A stretch of DNA of 64,000 nucleotides. It comes from Nocardioides sp. 503. Lineage in GTDB: Bacteria; Actinomycetota; Actinomycetes; Propionibacteriales; Nocardioidaceae. Below, one piece after another: positions 48,397 through 58,094 of this stretch. A program made the translations under genes and the position numbers. Position 1 is the stretch's first letter. Every line of letters starts with the position of its first letter. Under the pieces are notes generated by a model. The model ran no database searches. It was not told the DNA's origin and worked only from the letters and a program-made list of their open reading frames with translations. The DNA lies in NCBI RefSeq assembly GCF_004522095.1, contig NZ_SPUI01000001.1, forward strand, positions 62,001 to 126,000, given 5' to 3'.

Positions 48397-48839
48397 GCAC
48401 CACCGAACGCCACCGCACCAGCGCGCGGCGCGAGTCGCTGATCGGCGACCAGCCCGGCGCCTTCGCGAGTGCCCGCTTCGTGCGGATCACGCCGATGAAG
48501 GCCCGCCGCGTCGTCGACATGGTCCGCGGCATGCCCGTCGACCAGGCGCTGTCCCTGCTGCAGTTCGCGCCGCAGGCCGCGTCCGAGACGGTCTACAAGG
48601 TGCTCGAGAGCGCCGTCGCCAACGCCGGCACCACCGAGGGCCTGGACACCGGTGACCTCGTGGTCTCCGTCGCCCAGGTCGACGAGGGTCCGACGATGAA
48701 GCGCTGGCGCCCTCGTGCCCAGGGCCGTGCGACGCGGATCAACAAGCGCACCAGCCACATCACCCTGGCGGTCCAGCCCGCCGGCGTGGTCAAGGCCGGC
48801 AAGGACAAGCGGACCCCCAAGAACGGAAAGAGTGCCTGA
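48393..48839 (+). CDS. rplV: 50S ribosomal protein L22
   Basis: 148 aa, with an N-terminus of about 25 extra residues ([21 protein letters not shown]) before the core [29 protein letters not shown]. The beta-hairpin reaching into the exit tunnel reads [32 protein letters not shown]; macrolide-affecting changes map there in other bacteria. The basic tail is [15 protein letters not shown]. Its stop shares one base with the rpsC start. Confidence 0.96.
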   Translation: MSTTERHRTSARRESLIGDQPGAFASARFVRITPMKARRVVDMVRGMPVDQALSLLQFAPQAASETVYKVLESAVANAGTTEGLDTGDLVVSVAQVDEGPTMKRWRPRAQGRATRINKRTSHITLAVQPAGVVKAGKDKRTPKNGKSA

Positions 48840-49681
48840 TGGGCCAGAAAATCAACCCGAACGGCTTCCGGCTCGGTATCTCCACGGACCACAAGTCCCG
48901 GTGGTACGCCGACAAGCTGTACAAGGCCTACGTCGGCGAGGACGTCGCCATCCGCAAGCTGCTCTCCAAGGGCATGGAGCGGGCCGGCATCTCCAAGGTC
49001 GAGATCGAGCGCACCCGTGACCGGGTCCGCGTGGACATCCACACCGCCCGTCCCGGCATCGTCATCGGCCGCCGCGGCGCCGAGGCCGACCGCATCCGCG
49101 GCGAGCTCGAGAAGCTCACCGGCAAGCAGGTCCAGTTGAACATCCTCGAGGTCAAGAACCCCGAGGTGGACGCCCAGCTGGTCGCCCAGGGTGTGGCCGA
49201 GCAGCTCTCCGGTCGCGTGCAGTTCCGTCGCGCCATGAAGAAGGCGATGCAGACCTCGATGCGCTCCGGTGCCAAGGGCATCCGGATCCAGTGCTCGGGT
49301 CGGCTCAACGGCGCGGAGATGTCGCGCACCGAGTTCTACCGCGAGGGTCGCGTCCCGCTGCACACGCTGCGTGCCGACATCGACTACGGCTTCTACGAGG
49401 CCAAGACCACCTTCGGCCGCATCGGCGTGAAGGTCTGGATCTACAAGGGCGAGGTCGCCGGCACCCGTGCCGAGCGTCAGGCTCAGGCCGCCGCCCGCGC
49501 CGGGGTCCCCGGTCGCGGTGGCAGCGCCGGTCGGCCCACCCGCGGTGGCGAGCGCCCGAGCCGCGGCACCCGCCCGACCCGCAACGACCGCGAGTCCGCG
49601 CCGGCCACGACCGAGGCTCCGGCCGAGGCCACCGCCGCCGCTCCCGCCGAGGGCGCTGCCGCGTCCGGAACGGAGTCCTGA
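48839..49681 (+). CDS. rpsC: 30S ribosomal protein S3 with Arg/Ala-rich C-terminal tail
   Basis: 280 aa; about 60 residues longer than E. coli S3. The type-II KH domain has the GxxG loop in [23 protein letters not shown]. The C-terminal domain with [36 protein letters not shown] is complete. The extra tail ([22 protein letters not shown]... ending [20 protein letters not shown]) is of low complexity, common in actinobacteria. S3 helps form the mRNA entry channel and its helicase. Confidence 0.97.
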   Translation: MGQKINPNGFRLGISTDHKSRWYADKLYKAYVGEDVAIRKLLSKGMERAGISKVEIERTRDRVRVDIHTARPGIVIGRRGAEADRIRGELEKLTGKQVQLNILEVKNPEVDAQLVAQGVAEQLSGRVQFRRAMKKAMQTSMRSGAKGIRIQCSGRLNGAEMSRTEFYREGRVPLHTLRADIDYGFYEAKTTFGRIGVKVWIYKGEVAGTRAERQAQAAARAGVPGRGGSAGRPTRGGERPSRGTRPTRNDRESAPATTEAPAEATAAAPAEGAAASGTES

Positions 49682-49683
49682 CC

Positions 49684-50103
49684 ATGTTGATGCCGCGTCG
49701 TGTCAAGCACCGCAAGCAGCACCACCCCAACCGTCGGGGTGCGGCCAAGGGCGGGACCAAGCTCGCGTTCGGCGAGTTCGGGATCCAGGCGATCGAGGGT
49801 CACTACGTGACCAACCGACAGATCGAGTCGGCTCGTATCGCGATGACCCGTCACATCAAGCGAGGCGGAAAGGTGTGGATCAACATCTACCCCGACCGCC
49901 CGCTGACCAAGAAGCCTGCCGAGACCCGCATGGGTTCCGGCAAGGGTTCCCCGGAGTGGTGGATCGCCAACGTGAAGCCCGGCCGTGTCATGTTCGAACT
50001 TTCCGGCGTCGACGAGACGACCGCACGCGAGGCCATGCGCCGCGCGATGCACAAGCTTCCGATGAAGTGCCGGTTCATCTCGCGAGAGGCGGGTGAATTC
50101 TGA
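49684..50103 (+). CDS. rplP: 50S ribosomal protein L16
   Basis: 139 aa from ATG 49684, 2 bases past the rpsC stop; the frame opens much earlier inside rpsC, which is a shadow. [19 protein letters not shown] and the [25 protein letters not shown] loop identify L16. It organises the A-site tRNA region of the 50S. The Arg in RMGSGKG is the residue hydroxylated by the YcfD-type oxygenase in other bacteria. It overlaps rpmC by one base. Confidence 0.98.
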   Translation: MLMPRRVKHRKQHHPNRRGAAKGGTKLAFGEFGIQAIEGHYVTNRQIESARIAMTRHIKRGGKVWINIYPDRPLTKKPAETRMGSGKGSPEWWIANVKPGRVMFELSGVDETTAREAMRRAMHKLPMKCRFISREAGEF

Positions 50104-50348
50104 TGGCTCAGGGACTCAAGGCCCACGAGCTCGACGAGCTCAACGCGGTCGACCTCGAGGCGAGGCTCCGCGAGTGCAAGGAAGAGCTGTTCAACCTGCG
50201 CTTCCAGGCGGCCACCGGCCAGCTGGAGAGCCACGGTCGGCTCAACACGGTCAAGAAGGACATCGCCCGGATCTACACCGTGGTGCGCGAGCGCGAGCTC
50301 GGCATCCGGTCGGCCCCCGGCACTGACAAGGAAGAGGCGAGCGCATGA
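50103..50348 (+). CDS. rpmC: 50S ribosomal protein L29
   Basis: 81 aa. [64 protein letters not shown] is the two-helix hairpin of L29, with a short acidic tail (DKEEASA). L29 lies beside L23 near the tunnel exit. It overlaps the rpsQ start by 4 bases (ATGA). Confidence 0.97.
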   Translation: MAQGLKAHELDELNAVDLEARLRECKEELFNLRFQAATGQLESHGRLNTVKKDIARIYTVVRERELGIRSAPGTDKEEASA

Positions 50349-50635
50349 GCGAGCAGCCCACCAGCGCCGAGACGCCCACGGCTGAGCGCAACGCCCGCAA
50401 GACCCGCGAGGGTCTGGTCGTCAGCGACAAGATGGACAAGACCGTGGTCGTGACCGTCGAGGACCGCGTCAAGCACGCCCTCTACGGCAAGGTCCTGCGC
50501 CGCACGAGCAAGCTCAAGGCGCACGACGAGGCCAACGAGTGCGGCATCGGCGACCGCGTCCTCCTCATGGAGACGCGTCCGCTGTCGGCCACCAAGCGCT
50601 GGCGCGTCGTCCAGATCCTCGAGAAGGCCAAGTAA
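50345..50635 (+). CDS. rpsQ: 30S ribosomal protein S17
   Basis: 96 aa. A 20-residue N-terminal extension ([18 protein letters not shown]) precedes the OB-fold core [76 protein letters not shown]. It binds 16S rRNA helices 7 and 11. It is the last gene of the S10 part; an 85-bp gap with a hairpin separates it from rplN. Confidence 0.97.
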   Translation: MSEQPTSAETPTAERNARKTREGLVVSDKMDKTVVVTVEDRVKHALYGKVLRRTSKLKAHDEANECGIGDRVLLMETRPLSATKRWRVVQILEKAK

Positions 50636-50676
50636 CCCCCGGGCCACCGCCCGCAACTGACAACCGTTCGGCAAGG

Positions 50677-50696
50677 CTCGCCGCCCAGGCGGCGAG
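50677..50696 (+). terminator. Hairpin between rpsQ and rplN
   Basis: A 9-bp stem CTCGCCGCC/GGCGGCGAG with loop CA lies in the 85-bp gap that marks the classical S10/spc operon border. There is no T-tract. It may be a partial terminator or an mRNA processing site. Confidence 0.5.
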
Positions 50697-50720
50697 AACC
50701 AGCTCGACAAGGAGAGACGA

Positions 50721-51089
50721 ATGATCCAGCAGGAGTCGCGACTCAAGGTCGCCGACAACACCGGTGCGAAGGAGATCCTCTGCATCCGTGTTCTCGGAGG
50801 CTCGGGTCGACGCTACGCCGGTATCGGCGACGTCATCGTCGCCACCGTGAAGGACGCGATCCCCGGGGGCAACGTGAAGAAGGGTGACGTCGTGAAGGCG
50901 GTCATCGTTCGCACCGTCAAGGAGCGCCGCCGCCCCGACGGTTCCTACATCCGCTTCGACGAGAACGCCGCCGTGATCCTCAAGACGGACGGCGAGCCGC
51001 GAGGCACCCGTATCTTCGGCCCCGTGGGCCGCGAGCTGCGCGACAAGAAGTTCATGAAGATCATCTCGCTGGCGCCGGAGGTGCTCTGA
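50721..51089 (+). CDS. rplN: 50S ribosomal protein L14
   Basis: 122 aa. [50 protein letters not shown] and SLAPEVL at the end are those of all L14 proteins. It forms an intersubunit bridge and is the docking site for RsfS. It starts the spc segment behind AAGGAGAGACGA and shares one base with rplX. Confidence 0.98.
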   Translation: MIQQESRLKVADNTGAKEILCIRVLGGSGRRYAGIGDVIVATVKDAIPGGNVKKGDVVKAVIVRTVKERRRPDGSYIRFDENAAVILKTDGEPRGTRIFGPVGRELRDKKFMKIISLAPEVL

Positions 51090-51460
51090 TGGCCAAGGAC
51101 AAGCACACCGTGAACCTGAAGAAGGGTGACACCGTCAAGGTGATCGCCGGCAAGGACAAGGGCGCCGAAGGCAAGATCATCAAGGTGCTCCGCGAGGAGC
51201 AGCGCGTGATCGTCGAGGGTGTCAACCGGATCAAGAAGCACACCAAGGTCGTCAACCAGGGCGGTCGCGCCGGCACCACGGGCGGGATCATCACGACCGA
51301 GGCCCCGATCCACGTCTCCAACGTCATGCTCGTCGAGGGCGACGGCGTGACCCGCATCGGCTTCCGCCGTGACGAGGTCACCAAGCGCCGCCCGGACGGC
51401 TCGACGTACCCCTCGACGCGCAGCGTCCGCATCTCGCGCAAGACCGGCAAGGAAATCTGA
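51089..51460 (+). CDS. rplX: 50S ribosomal protein L24
   Basis: 123 aa. The KOW motif is in [43 protein letters not shown]. The C-terminal half includes [17 protein letters not shown]24 is one of the two assembly initiators of the 50S and lies near the tunnel exit. It shares one base with rplE. Confidence 0.97.
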   Translation: MAKDKHTVNLKKGDTVKVIAGKDKGAEGKIIKVLREEQRVIVEGVNRIKKHTKVVNQGGRAGTTGGIITTEAPIHVSNVMLVEGDGVTRIGFRRDEVTKRRPDGSTYPSTRSVRISRKTGKEI

Positions 51461-52038
51461 TGAGCACCGAGACCCCCGAGGCGACCGAGAAGGTCACGCC
51501 CCGTCTCAAGACCCGCTACCGCGAGGAGATCCTTCCCTCGCTGCAGTCGGAGTTCGAGATCAAGAACGTCATGCAGGTGCCCGGCCTGACCAAGATCGTG
51601 GTCAACATGGGTGTCGGCGAGGCCGCTCGCGACTCGAAGCTGATCGAGGGGGCGGTCAAGGACCTCACCGCGATCACCGGCCAGAAGCCGCTCGTGACCA
51701 AGGCACGCAAGTCCATCGCGCAGTTCAAGCTCCGCGAGGGCATGCCGATCGGCGCGCACACCACGCTGCGCGGCGACCGGATGTGGGAGTTCCTCGACCG
51801 GCTGCTGTCGCTCGCGCTGCCCCGCATCCGGGACTTCCGCGGTCTGTCGCCCAAGCAGTTCGACGGCAAGGGCAACTACACCTTCGGCCTGACCGAGCAG
51901 GTCATGTTCCACGAGATCGACCAGGACAAGGTCGACCGTCAGCGGGGCATGGACATCACGATCGTCACCACCGCCACCAACGACGAGGAAGGCCGCGCGC
52001 TGCTCAAGCAGCTCGGCTTCCCCTTCAAGGAGAACTGA
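51460..52038 (+). CDS. rplE: 50S ribosomal protein L5
   Basis: 192 aa from ATG 51460. The core is [49 protein letters not shown], then [32 protein letters not shown] and [27 protein letters not shown]. It binds 5S rRNA and contacts P-site tRNA. rpsN follows one base after its stop. Confidence 0.98.
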
Positions 52039-52039
52039 C

Positions 52040-52225
52040 ATGGCAAAGACCGCGCTCAAGGTCAAGGCCGCTCGCAAGCCGAAGTTCGCGGTCCGGGGCT
52101 ACACCCGGTGCCAGCGCTGCGGCCGCCCCAAGGCCGTGTACAGGAAGTTCGGCCTCTGCCGGATCTGCCTGCGCGAGATGGCGCACCGCGGCGAGCTGCC
52201 CGGCGTCACCAAGTCCTCCTGGTAA
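52040..52225 (+). CDS. rpsN: 30S ribosomal protein S14, zinc-binding (type Z)
   Basis: 61 aa, the short zinc form: Cys24-x2-Cys27 (TRCQRCGRP) and Cys40-x2-Cys43 (LCRICLRE). Actinobacteria often keep a second, zinc-free long S14 elsewhere under Zur control; this operon copy needs zinc. The end [15 protein letters not shown] is standard. A hairpin follows in the gap to rpsH. Confidence 0.97.
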
Positions 52226-52247
52226 CACCACCCACAACCGCTGAAGG

Positions 52248-52270
52248 TCCCACCGAAGATGTCGGTGGGA
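52248..52270 (+). terminator. Hairpin between rpsN and rpsH
   Basis: A perfect 9-bp stem TCCCACCGA/TCGGTGGGA with loop AGATG lies in the 73-bp gap, 29 bp before the rpsH start. There is no T-tract. In E. coli, S8 binds the spc mRNA near this junction, so a regulatory or processing hairpin is possible. Confidence 0.5.
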
Positions 52271-52298
52271 AACCACAGGAAGAAAGGGCCATCCGGCC

Positions 52299-52706
52299 AT
52301 GACGATGACTGACCCGATCGCAGACATGCTGACCCGTCTGCGCAACGCCAACCAGGCGTACCACGACGCGGTGACCATGCCCTACAGCAAGCTCAAGCAG
52401 GGCGTCGCCGAGATCCTCAAGCAGGAGGGCTACATCACGTCGTTCGACGTGAAGGAGCCCGCCGAGGGCGAGGTCGGCCGCACGCTGACCATCACCCTCA
52501 AGTACGGCCGCAACCGCGAGCGTTCCATCGCCGGTGTGCGCCGTATCAGCAAGCCCGGTCTCCGGGTCTACGCCAAGCACACGGGTCTCCCGAAGGTGCT
52601 CGGAGGCCTGGGCGTCGCGATCATCTCGACGAGCCAGGGCCTGCTGACCGACCGCCAGGCCAACCAGAAGGGCGTGGGTGGGGAAGTCCTCGCCTACGTC
52701 TGGTAA
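52299..52706 (+). CDS. rpsH: 30S ribosomal protein S8
   Basis: 135 aa from ATG 52299 ([25 protein letters not shown]); ATG 52305 is an alternative. The C-terminal domain ends [53 protein letters not shown], fully conserved. It binds the 16S central domain and in E. coli represses the spc operon by binding its mRNA. Confidence 0.98.
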   Translation: MTMTDPIADMLTRLRNANQAYHDAVTMPYSKLKQGVAEILKQEGYITSFDVKEPAEGEVGRTLTITLKYGRNRERSIAGVRRISKPGLRVYAKHTGLPKVLGGLGVAIISTSQGLLTDRQANQKGVGGEVLAYVW

Positions 52707-52734
52707 CGACGAGACCGAGAAGGAGAACACCAGC

Positions 52735-53274
52735 ATGTCGCGCATTGGCAAGCTCCCCATCCCGGTCCCGTCCGGCGTGGACGTGGCCATCGAGGACTCC
52801 CGGGTGACCGTCAAGGGGCCCAAGGGCACCCTGTCGCACACCGTCGCCGCTCCGATCACGGTCGAGCGCAACGACGGCGTCCTGGACGTCAAGCGCCCCG
52901 ACGACGAGCGCGAGAGCCGGTCCCTGCACGGGCTCACGCGCACCCTGATCAGCAACATGGTCCAGGGCGTCACCGAGGGCTACGAGAAGAAGCTCGAGAT
53001 CGTGGGCGTGGGTTACCGCGTCCTGTCGAAGGGCCCCACCCAGCTGGAGTTCCAGCTCGGCTACTCGCACGTGATCGTGTTCGACGCCCCCGAGGGCATC
53101 ACGTTCAACGTCGAGAGCCAGACCCGTCTGGGCGTGTCGGGCATCGACAAGCAGCTCGTCGGAGAGGTCGCGGCCAACATCCGCAAGCTCCGCAAGCCCG
53201 AGCCCTACAAGGGCAAGGGCGTTCGTTACGCCGGCGAGCAGATCCGCCGCAAGGTCGGAAAGGCCGGTAAGTGA
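52735..53274 (+). CDS. rplF: 50S ribosomal protein L6
   Basis: 179 aa from ATG 52735; an earlier frame opening lies within rps[38 protein letters not shown] and the duplicated second domain with [21 protein letters not shown] and [27 protein letters not shown] identify it. L6 lies near the sarcin-ricin loop and stalk base. rplR starts one base later. Confidence 0.98.
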   Translation: MSRIGKLPIPVPSGVDVAIEDSRVTVKGPKGTLSHTVAAPITVERNDGVLDVKRPDDERESRSLHGLTRTLISNMVQGVTEGYEKKLEIVGVGYRVLSKGPTQLEFQLGYSHVIVFDAPEGITFNVESQTRLGVSGIDKQLVGEVAANIRKLRKPEPYKGKGVRYAGEQIRRKVGKAGK

Positions 53275-53275
53275 C

Positions 53276-53659
53276 ATGGCGATCTCGCTGAAGCTCAACA
53301 AGCACACCGCTGCGCGCACCAAGTCGCGTCTGCGCCGTCAGGTCCGGGGGCGCAAGCGCATCTCCGGCACCGCCGAGCGCCCGCGCCTGGTCGTCACGCG
53401 CTCGACCAAGCACATCACCGTGCAGGTCGTCGACGACCTGGTCGGCAAGACGCTGGCCTACGCCTCGACCATGGAGGGCGACCTGCGCTCCTTCGACGGT
53501 GACAAGACCGCCAAGGCCAAGAAGGTCGGTGAGCTCGTCGCCGAGCGCGCCAAGGCCGCCGGTGTCGACGGCGTGGTCTTCGACCGCGCCGGCAACAAGT
53601 ACCACGGTCGCATCGCGGCCCTTGCCGACGGTGCTCGCGCTGGGGGCTTGACCTTCTGA
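53276..53659 (+). CDS. rplR: 50S ribosomal protein L18
   Basis: 127 aa. The basic N-terminus [41 protein letters not shown] and the end [28 protein letters not shown] are diagnostic. It binds 5S rRNA with L5. A 34-bp gap with its own ribosome-binding site precedes rpsE. Confidence 0.98.
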   Translation: MAISLKLNKHTAARTKSRLRRQVRGRKRISGTAERPRLVVTRSTKHITVQVVDDLVGKTLAYASTMEGDLRSFDGDKTAKAKKVGELVAERAKAAGVDGVVFDRAGNKYHGRIAALADGARAGGLTF

Positions 53660-53693
53660 TGGCCAGCTACAAGCAAGAGAAGAGGAACCACTC

Positions 53694-54332
53694 ATGAGCG
53701 GAGCCCAGCGCGGACAGCGCAGTGGCGAGCGCCAGTCTGGTGGCCGTGGTGGACGCGACGGAGGTCGCGGCCAGGGCGCCGACAAGAACACCTACATCGA
53801 GCGCGTCGTCGCCATCAACCGCGTCGCCAAGGTCGTGAAGGGTGGTCGTCGCTTCAGCTTCACCGCCCTCGTGATCGTCGGCGACGGTGACGGCATGGTC
53901 GGCGTCGGCTACGGCAAGGCCAAGGAGGTCCCCGCCGCGATCGCGAAGGGTGTCGAAGAGGCCAAGAAGGCCTTCTTCCGCGTCCCTCGCATCCAGGGCA
54001 CCATCCCGCACCCGGTCCAGGGCGAGAAGGCGGCCGGTGTGGTCTTCCTGCGCCCCGCCGCTCCCGGTACCGGCGTCATCGCCGGTGGCCCGGTGCGCGC
54101 CGTGCTCGAGTGCGCCGGCATCCACGACGTCCTCAGCAAGTCGCTGGGCTCGTCGAACCAGATCAACATCGTCCACGCGACGGTGGAGGCCCTGCGGATG
54201 CTCGAGGAGCCCGAGGCCGTGGCCGCTCGTCGCGGCCTGCGCGTCGAGGACGTCGCTCCGGCGGCGCTGCTGCGGGCGAAGGCGGCCGGCATCGCCGAGG
54301 CCGCCGACGTCGCTGCGGCGGGGAGGTCCTGA
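53694..54332 (+). CDS. rpsE: 30S ribosomal protein S5
   Basis: 212 aa from ATG 53694. A Gly/Arg-rich extension of about 30 residues ([20 protein letters not shown]) comes before the core [62 protein letters not shown]. The conserved [10 protein letters not shown] loop is the site of spectinomycin-resistance changes in other bacteria; it is normal here. One base overlaps rpmD. Confidence 0.97.
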   Translation: MSGAQRGQRSGERQSGGRGGRDGGRGQGADKNTYIERVVAINRVAKVVKGGRRFSFTALVIVGDGDGMVGVGYGKAKEVPAAIAKGVEEAKKAFFRVPRIQGTIPHPVQGEKAAGVVFLRPAAPGTGVIAGGPVRAVLECAGIHDVLSKSLGSSNQINIVHATVEALRMLEEPEAVAARRGLRVEDVAPAALLRAKAAGIAEAADVAAAGRS

Positions 54333-54523
54333 TGGCACAGCTCAAGGTCCAGCAGAAGAAGTCGACGATCGGCTGCAACGCCAACCAGCGTGAGACCGTG
54401 CGCTCGCTGGGTCTCAAGCGGATCGGCGACGTCGTCATCAAGGAGGACCGCCCGGAGATCCGCGGCATGGTCCACACCGTCCGTCACCTGGTGACGGTCG
54501 AGACAATCGACGGAGGCGAGTGA
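54332..54523 (+). CDS. rpmD: 50S ribosomal protein L30
   Basis: 63 aa from ATG 54332. The sequence [54 protein letters not shown] is the usual small ferredoxin-like L30. It lies 4 bp before rplO. The longer frame to its left is a shadow of rpsE. Confidence 0.97.
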   Translation: MAQLKVQQKKSTIGCNANQRETVRSLGLKRIGDVVIKEDRPEIRGMVHTVRHLVTVETIDGGE

Positions 54524-54527
54524 CGCC

Positions 54528-54968
54528 ATGACGCTCAAGCTTCATCACCTGCGCCCGGCCCCCGGCGCCAAGAAGGCCAAGACCCGTGTGGGTCGCGGTG
54601 AGGGCTCGAAGGGCAAGACCTCGGGTCGTGGCACCAAGGGCACCAAGGCCCGCTACCAGGTCCCGGCCGCCTTCGAGGGTGGCCAGATGCCCCTGCACAT
54701 GCGGCTCCCCAAGCTGAAGGGGTTCAAGAACCCGTTCAAGGTGGAGTTCCAGGTCGTCAACCTCGACCGCATCAACGAGCTGTTCCCCGAGGGTGGCACC
54801 ATCACCGTCGACCAGCTCGTCGACCGCGGCGCGGTCCGCAAGGGCCAGCCCGTCAAGGTCCTCGGACAGGGCGACATCTCGGTCAAGGTGGAGGTCAGCG
54901 CCAACGCGTTCTCCTCCTCGGCCAAGGACAAGATCGAGGCCGCGGGCGGCACTGCCACCCTGGTCTGA
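54528..54968 (+). CDS. rplO: 50S ribosomal protein L15
   Basis: 146 aa. [41 protein letters not shown] and [35 protein letters not shown] are conserved, as is the end [25 protein letters not shown]15 is a late-assembly hub of the 50S. A large hairpin follows before secY. Confidence 0.98.
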   Translation: MTLKLHHLRPAPGAKKAKTRVGRGEGSKGKTSGRGTKGTKARYQVPAAFEGGQMPLHMRLPKLKGFKNPFKVEFQVVNLDRINELFPEGGTITVDQLVDRGAVRKGQPVKVLGQGDISVKVEVSANAFSSSAKDKIEAAGGTATLV

Positions 54969-54990
54969 CCAGCCTCGTCTCGTGACGCGT

Positions 54991-55035
54991 AGGGGCACCG
55001 CCCTCCACTCCTCGCGGAGTAGGGGTGGTGCCCCT
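54991..55035 (+). terminator. Large hairpin between rplO and secY
   Basis: The outer arms AGGGGCACCGCCCT (54991) and AGGGGTGGTGCCCCT (ending 55035) pair with one mismatch. The inner arms ACTCC/GGAGT close on TCGC. It lies 23 bp after the rplO stop and 126 bp before secY. It is the likely end of much of the ribosomal transcript; read-through or a further promoter in 55036-55160 would serve secY-adk-map. Confidence 0.7.
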
Positions 55036-55160
55036 CGTGCGCGAGCCGGAAGCACCAGGGCGCCTGTTAGGCTTCCACGGGCCCTGGACCAGCTCCCAGG
55101 TCACGCCGGTCGAGGCGACAGACATTGGGGCCCGCCACCAGCTTGGAGAAAGAGGATGTC

Positions 55161-56459
55161 GTGCTCAGCGCGTTCGTGAACGCTTTCCGAACCCCCGACC
55201 TGCGGCGCAAGCTGCTGTTCGTCCTGCTGGTCATCGTGATCTTCCGGGCCGGTTCGCAGATCCCCGCCCCCGGCGTCGACTTCGGCAACGTCCAGGACTG
55301 TCTCGGCAACAAGGAGAACAGTGAGGGCGTCTACAACCTCATCAACCTGTTCTCCGGCGGCGCCCTGCTCCAGCTGACGATCTTCGCGCTGGGGATCATG
55401 CCCTACATCACCGCCAGCATCATCCTGCAGCTGCTCGTCGTGGTCATCCCGCGGCTCGAGGCGCTGAAGAAGGAGGGTCAGTCGGGGCAGACCAAGATCA
55501 CCCAGTACACCCGCTACCTCACCCTCGGGCTCGCGCTGCTCCAGGCCACCGGCATCGTCGCGCTGGCCCGGTCCCGCAACCTGCTGCAAGGCTGCCCCGA
55601 GCCGCTCCTGCACGACGAGGGCACCCAGACCTTCCTGGTCATGGTCGTCACCATGACCGCCGGCACCGCCGTCATCATGTGGCTCGGCGAGCTCATCACC
55701 GACCGCGGCGTCGGCAACGGCATGTCCATCCTGATCTTCTGCCAGGTCGTCGCGACCTTCCCCAGCGCCCTGTGGGCCGTCCAGGTCAGCCAGGGCTGGT
55801 GGATCTTCTCCATCGTCATCGCGGTCGGACTCGTGGTCGTCGCGGCGGTCATCTTCATCGAGCAGGCGCAGCGCCGGATCCCGGTGCAGTACGCCCGACG
55901 CATGGTGGGCCGCAAGATGTTCGGCGGCAGCTCGACGTACATCCCGCTGAAGGTGAACCAGGCCGGCATCATCCCGGTCATCTTCGCCTCGTCGCTGCTC
56001 TACCTGCCGGCCATGGCCGTGCAGTTCAACCAGGACAGCCAGTCCGGGTGGGTCAAGTTCGTCAGCAAGTACCTCGTCTCGGGCGGGCACCCGCTCTACA
56101 TGGCCGTGTTCTTCGCGCTCATCGTCTTCTTCACCTACTTCTACGTGTCGATCACCTTCAACCCGACCGAGGTGGCCGACAACATGAAGAAGTACGGCGG
56201 CTTCATCCCGGGCATCCGCGCCGGGAAGCCGACCGAGGACTACCTGTCCTACGTCTTGGCCCGCATCACCCTGCCGGGCGCCCTCTACCTGGGGCTCATC
56301 GCGTTGATCCCGCTGATCGCGCTGGTGCTCATCGACGCCAACCAGAACTTCCCGTTCGGTGGCACGTCGATCCTGATCATGGTGGGCGTCGCACTCGACA
56401 CCGTGAAGCAGATCGAGAGCCAGCTGCAGCAGCGCAACTACGAGGGCTTCCTCCGCTAG
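55161..56459 (+). CDS. secY: Preprotein translocase subunit SecY
   Basis: 432 aa from GTG 55161, chosen for the AAAGAGG upstream and the normal N-terminus (VLSAFVNAFRTPDLRRKLLFVLLVIVIFRAGSQIPAPGVD). Ten membrane helices are seen, with the plug region after helix 1 (LINLFSGGALLQLTIFALGIMPYITASIILQLL) and the conserved cytosolic loops ARRMVGRKMFGGSSTYIPLKVNQAGIIPVIFA and IPGIRAGKPTEDYL. It forms the SecYEG channel for exported and membrane proteins, including the signal-peptide proteins in this window. Confidence 0.98.
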   Translation: MLSAFVNAFRTPDLRRKLLFVLLVIVIFRAGSQIPAPGVDFGNVQDCLGNKENSEGVYNLINLFSGGALLQLTIFALGIMPYITASIILQLLVVVIPRLEALKKEGQSGQTKITQYTRYLTLGLALLQATGIVALARSRNLLQGCPEPLLHDEGTQTFLVMVVTMTAGTAVIMWLGELITDRGVGNGMSILIFCQVVATFPSALWAVQVSQGWWIFSIVIAVGLVVVAAVIFIEQAQRRIPVQYARRMVGRKMFGGSSTYIPLKVNQAGIIPVIFASSLLYLPAMAVQFNQDSQSGWVKFVSKYLVSGGHPLYMAVFFALIVFFTYFYVSITFNPTEVADNMKKYGGFIPGIRAGKPTEDYLSYVLARITLPGALYLGLIALIPLIALVLIDANQNFPFGGTSILIMVGVALDTVKQIESQLQQRNYEGFLR

Positions 56460-56467
56460 GGGACGGG

Positions 56468-56489
56468 GTCGGCGCACGTCCGCGCCGAC
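56468..56489 (+). terminator. Hairpin between secY and adk
   Basis: A perfect 8-bp stem GTCGGCGC/GCGCCGAC with a 6-base loop starts 9 bp past the secY stop. There is no T-tract. adk follows 72 bp later with a clear AAGGAGAT, so this may tune its level relative to secY. Confidence 0.5.
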
Positions 56490-56561
56490 GCCACCGCGCA
56501 CCTGCCGGTCCCGGCATGCGAAAATGCACGGACCAGGTCACGACAAGGAGATCCGTCGGTT

Positions 56562-57137
56562 ATGCGACTCATCATCATGGGCCCCCCCGGAGCGGGGAAG
56601 GGCACGCAGGCGAAGTTCGTCGCGGACCACTTCAAGATCCCTGCCATCTCCACCGGTGACATCTTCCGGGCCAACGTCACCAAGGGCACCGAGCTCGGTG
56701 TGAAGGCCAAGGAGTACATGGACGCCGGCGACTACGTGCCGGACGAGGTCACGAACCTCATGGTCCGCGACCGCATCGACGAGCCCGACGCCGAGTCCGG
56801 CTTCCTCCTCGACGGCTACCCGCGCACGCTCGCGCAGGTCGAGGAGCTCGACGGGATGATCACCTTCACCGGTCACAAGCTCGACGCCGTCCTCGTGCTG
56901 ACCGTCGACCAGGACGAGATCGTGGAGCGGCTGCTGCAGCGCTCCGAGGTCGAGGGCCGCGCCGACGACACCGAGGACGTCATCCGCAAGCGCCAGGAGC
57001 TCTACGTCGAGCAGACCGAGCCGCTGATCGAGGTCTACCGGGCCCGCGGGATCCTGATCGAGCTCGACGGCATGGGCGAGGTCGACGAGGTCACCCAGCG
57101 CATCTTCGACGCGCTGGACGTCTGGCCCCAGAGCTGA
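56562..57137 (+). CDS. adk: Adenylate kinase
   Basis: 191 aa, the short form without the zinc-binding LID insertion. The P-loop is MGPPGAGKGTQAKFV (about 5-19). AISTGDIFRANV, FLLDGYPRTLAQ and the short lid VEGRADDTEDVIRKRQELY follow. It equilibrates ATP + AMP with 2 ADP in the cytoplasm. Being between secY and map is the classic spc-operon tail order. Confidence 0.97.
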   Translation: MRLIIMGPPGAGKGTQAKFVADHFKIPAISTGDIFRANVTKGTELGVKAKEYMDAGDYVPDEVTNLMVRDRIDEPDAESGFLLDGYPRTLAQVEELDGMITFTGHKLDAVLVLTVDQDEIVERLLQRSEVEGRADDTEDVIRKRQELYVEQTEPLIEVYRARGILIELDGMGEVDEVTQRIFDALDVWPQS

Positions 57138-57144
57138 CCTGACG

Positions 57145-57963
57145 GTGGGACTGCTCGGCCGCGGCATCGAGATCAAGTCGCCGGACCAGGTCGACGCGAT
57201 GCGACGGGCCGGTCTGGTGGTGGGGCACACGCTGGAGCTGATGCGCGCCAGCGTGCGCGCCGGCATGAGCACCGCCGAGCTGGACGCGCTCGCCGAGGAC
57301 CACATCCGCTCCGCCGGCGCGGTGCCGTCGTTCCAGGGCTACCAGGGCTTCCCGGCGAGCATCTGCGCCTCGGTCAACGACGAGGTGGTGCACGGCATCC
57401 CCGGCCCCCGCGTGCTGGCCGACGGCGACCTGGTCTCCATCGACTGCGGCGCGATCGTCGACGGCTGGCACGGCGACGCGGCGATCACGGTGGCCGTGGG
57501 CGCCGTCCCGGACGACCTGACCCGGCTCTCCCGCGTGACCGAGGAGGCGATGTGGCGCGGCATCGCCGCCGCGCGTCTGGGGGGACGGGTCACCGACATC
57601 TCCCACGCCGTCGAGTCTCACGTGCGCTCCGCCGGCGCCTACGGCATCCTCGAGGACTACACCGGGCACGGCATCGGCAGCCAGATGCACCAGCCGCCCG
57701 ACGTCCCCAACTACGGCCGCGCCGGTCGCGGCCCCAAGCTGGTCGAGGGACTGGCGCTGGCCGTCGAGCCGATGATCACCCTCGGCACCAAGGACACCCT
57801 CCTGCTCGACGACGACTGGACCGTCGTCACCGCAGACGGCTCGCGGGCCGCGCACTTCGAGCACACCTTCACGATCACCGACCGCGGCACGTGGGTCCTC
57901 ACCGCCCTCGACGGCGGCGAGGAGATGCTGCGCCAGCTGGGCGTGCCGTTCGGCGGACGCTGA
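57145..57963 (+). CDS. map: Methionine aminopeptidase, type I
   Basis: 272 aa from GTG 57145. The five metal ligands are in the right order and spacing: Asp100 (SIDCG), Asp111 (WHGDAA), His175 (GHGIG), Glu208 (VEPMIT) and Glu239 (FEHTFTIT). The substrate-contact His83 (VVHGIPG) is also kept. It removes initiator Met from nascent proteins. There is no N-terminal SH3 or zinc extension. Oddity: the TGA stop forms the first bases of palindromic repeat copy 2. Confidence 0.97.
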   Translation: MGLLGRGIEIKSPDQVDAMRRAGLVVGHTLELMRASVRAGMSTAELDALAEDHIRSAGAVPSFQGYQGFPASICASVNDEVVHGIPGPRVLADGDLVSIDCGAIVDGWHGDAAITVAVGAVPDDLTRLSRVTEEAMWRGIAAARLGGRVTDISHAVESHVRSAGAYGILEDYTGHGIGSQMHQPPDVPNYGRAGRGPKLVEGLALAVEPMITLGTKDTLLLDDDWTVVTADGSRAAHFEHTFTITDRGTWVLTALDGGEEMLRQLGVPFGGR

Positions 57964-58030
57964 GTTTCACCGGGTACCCGGTGAAACTCACGCTTCCGGT
58001 ACGAAGCTTCGTACGGGAAGCGTGAGTTTC
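57961..58030. repeat. Composite palindromic repeat, copy 2
   Basis: A perfect 30-bp palindrome (57961-57990) overlaps a second, 48-bp near-palindrome (57983-58030, one G-G mismatch) centred in AAGCTT at 58006/58007. They share the arm GAAACTCA, so only one of the two hairpins can form at a time. 61 of 62 bases match copy 1. The copy begins with the map stop codon and lies in the gap of two convergent genes, so it may end transcription in both directions. Confidence 0.85.
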
Positions 58031-58094
58031 CGGTGGGCAGTGGGGCGGGTGGGATCACGCGGCGGTCGCTGGGCTCGGGGCCCTCTCGCGTCCT

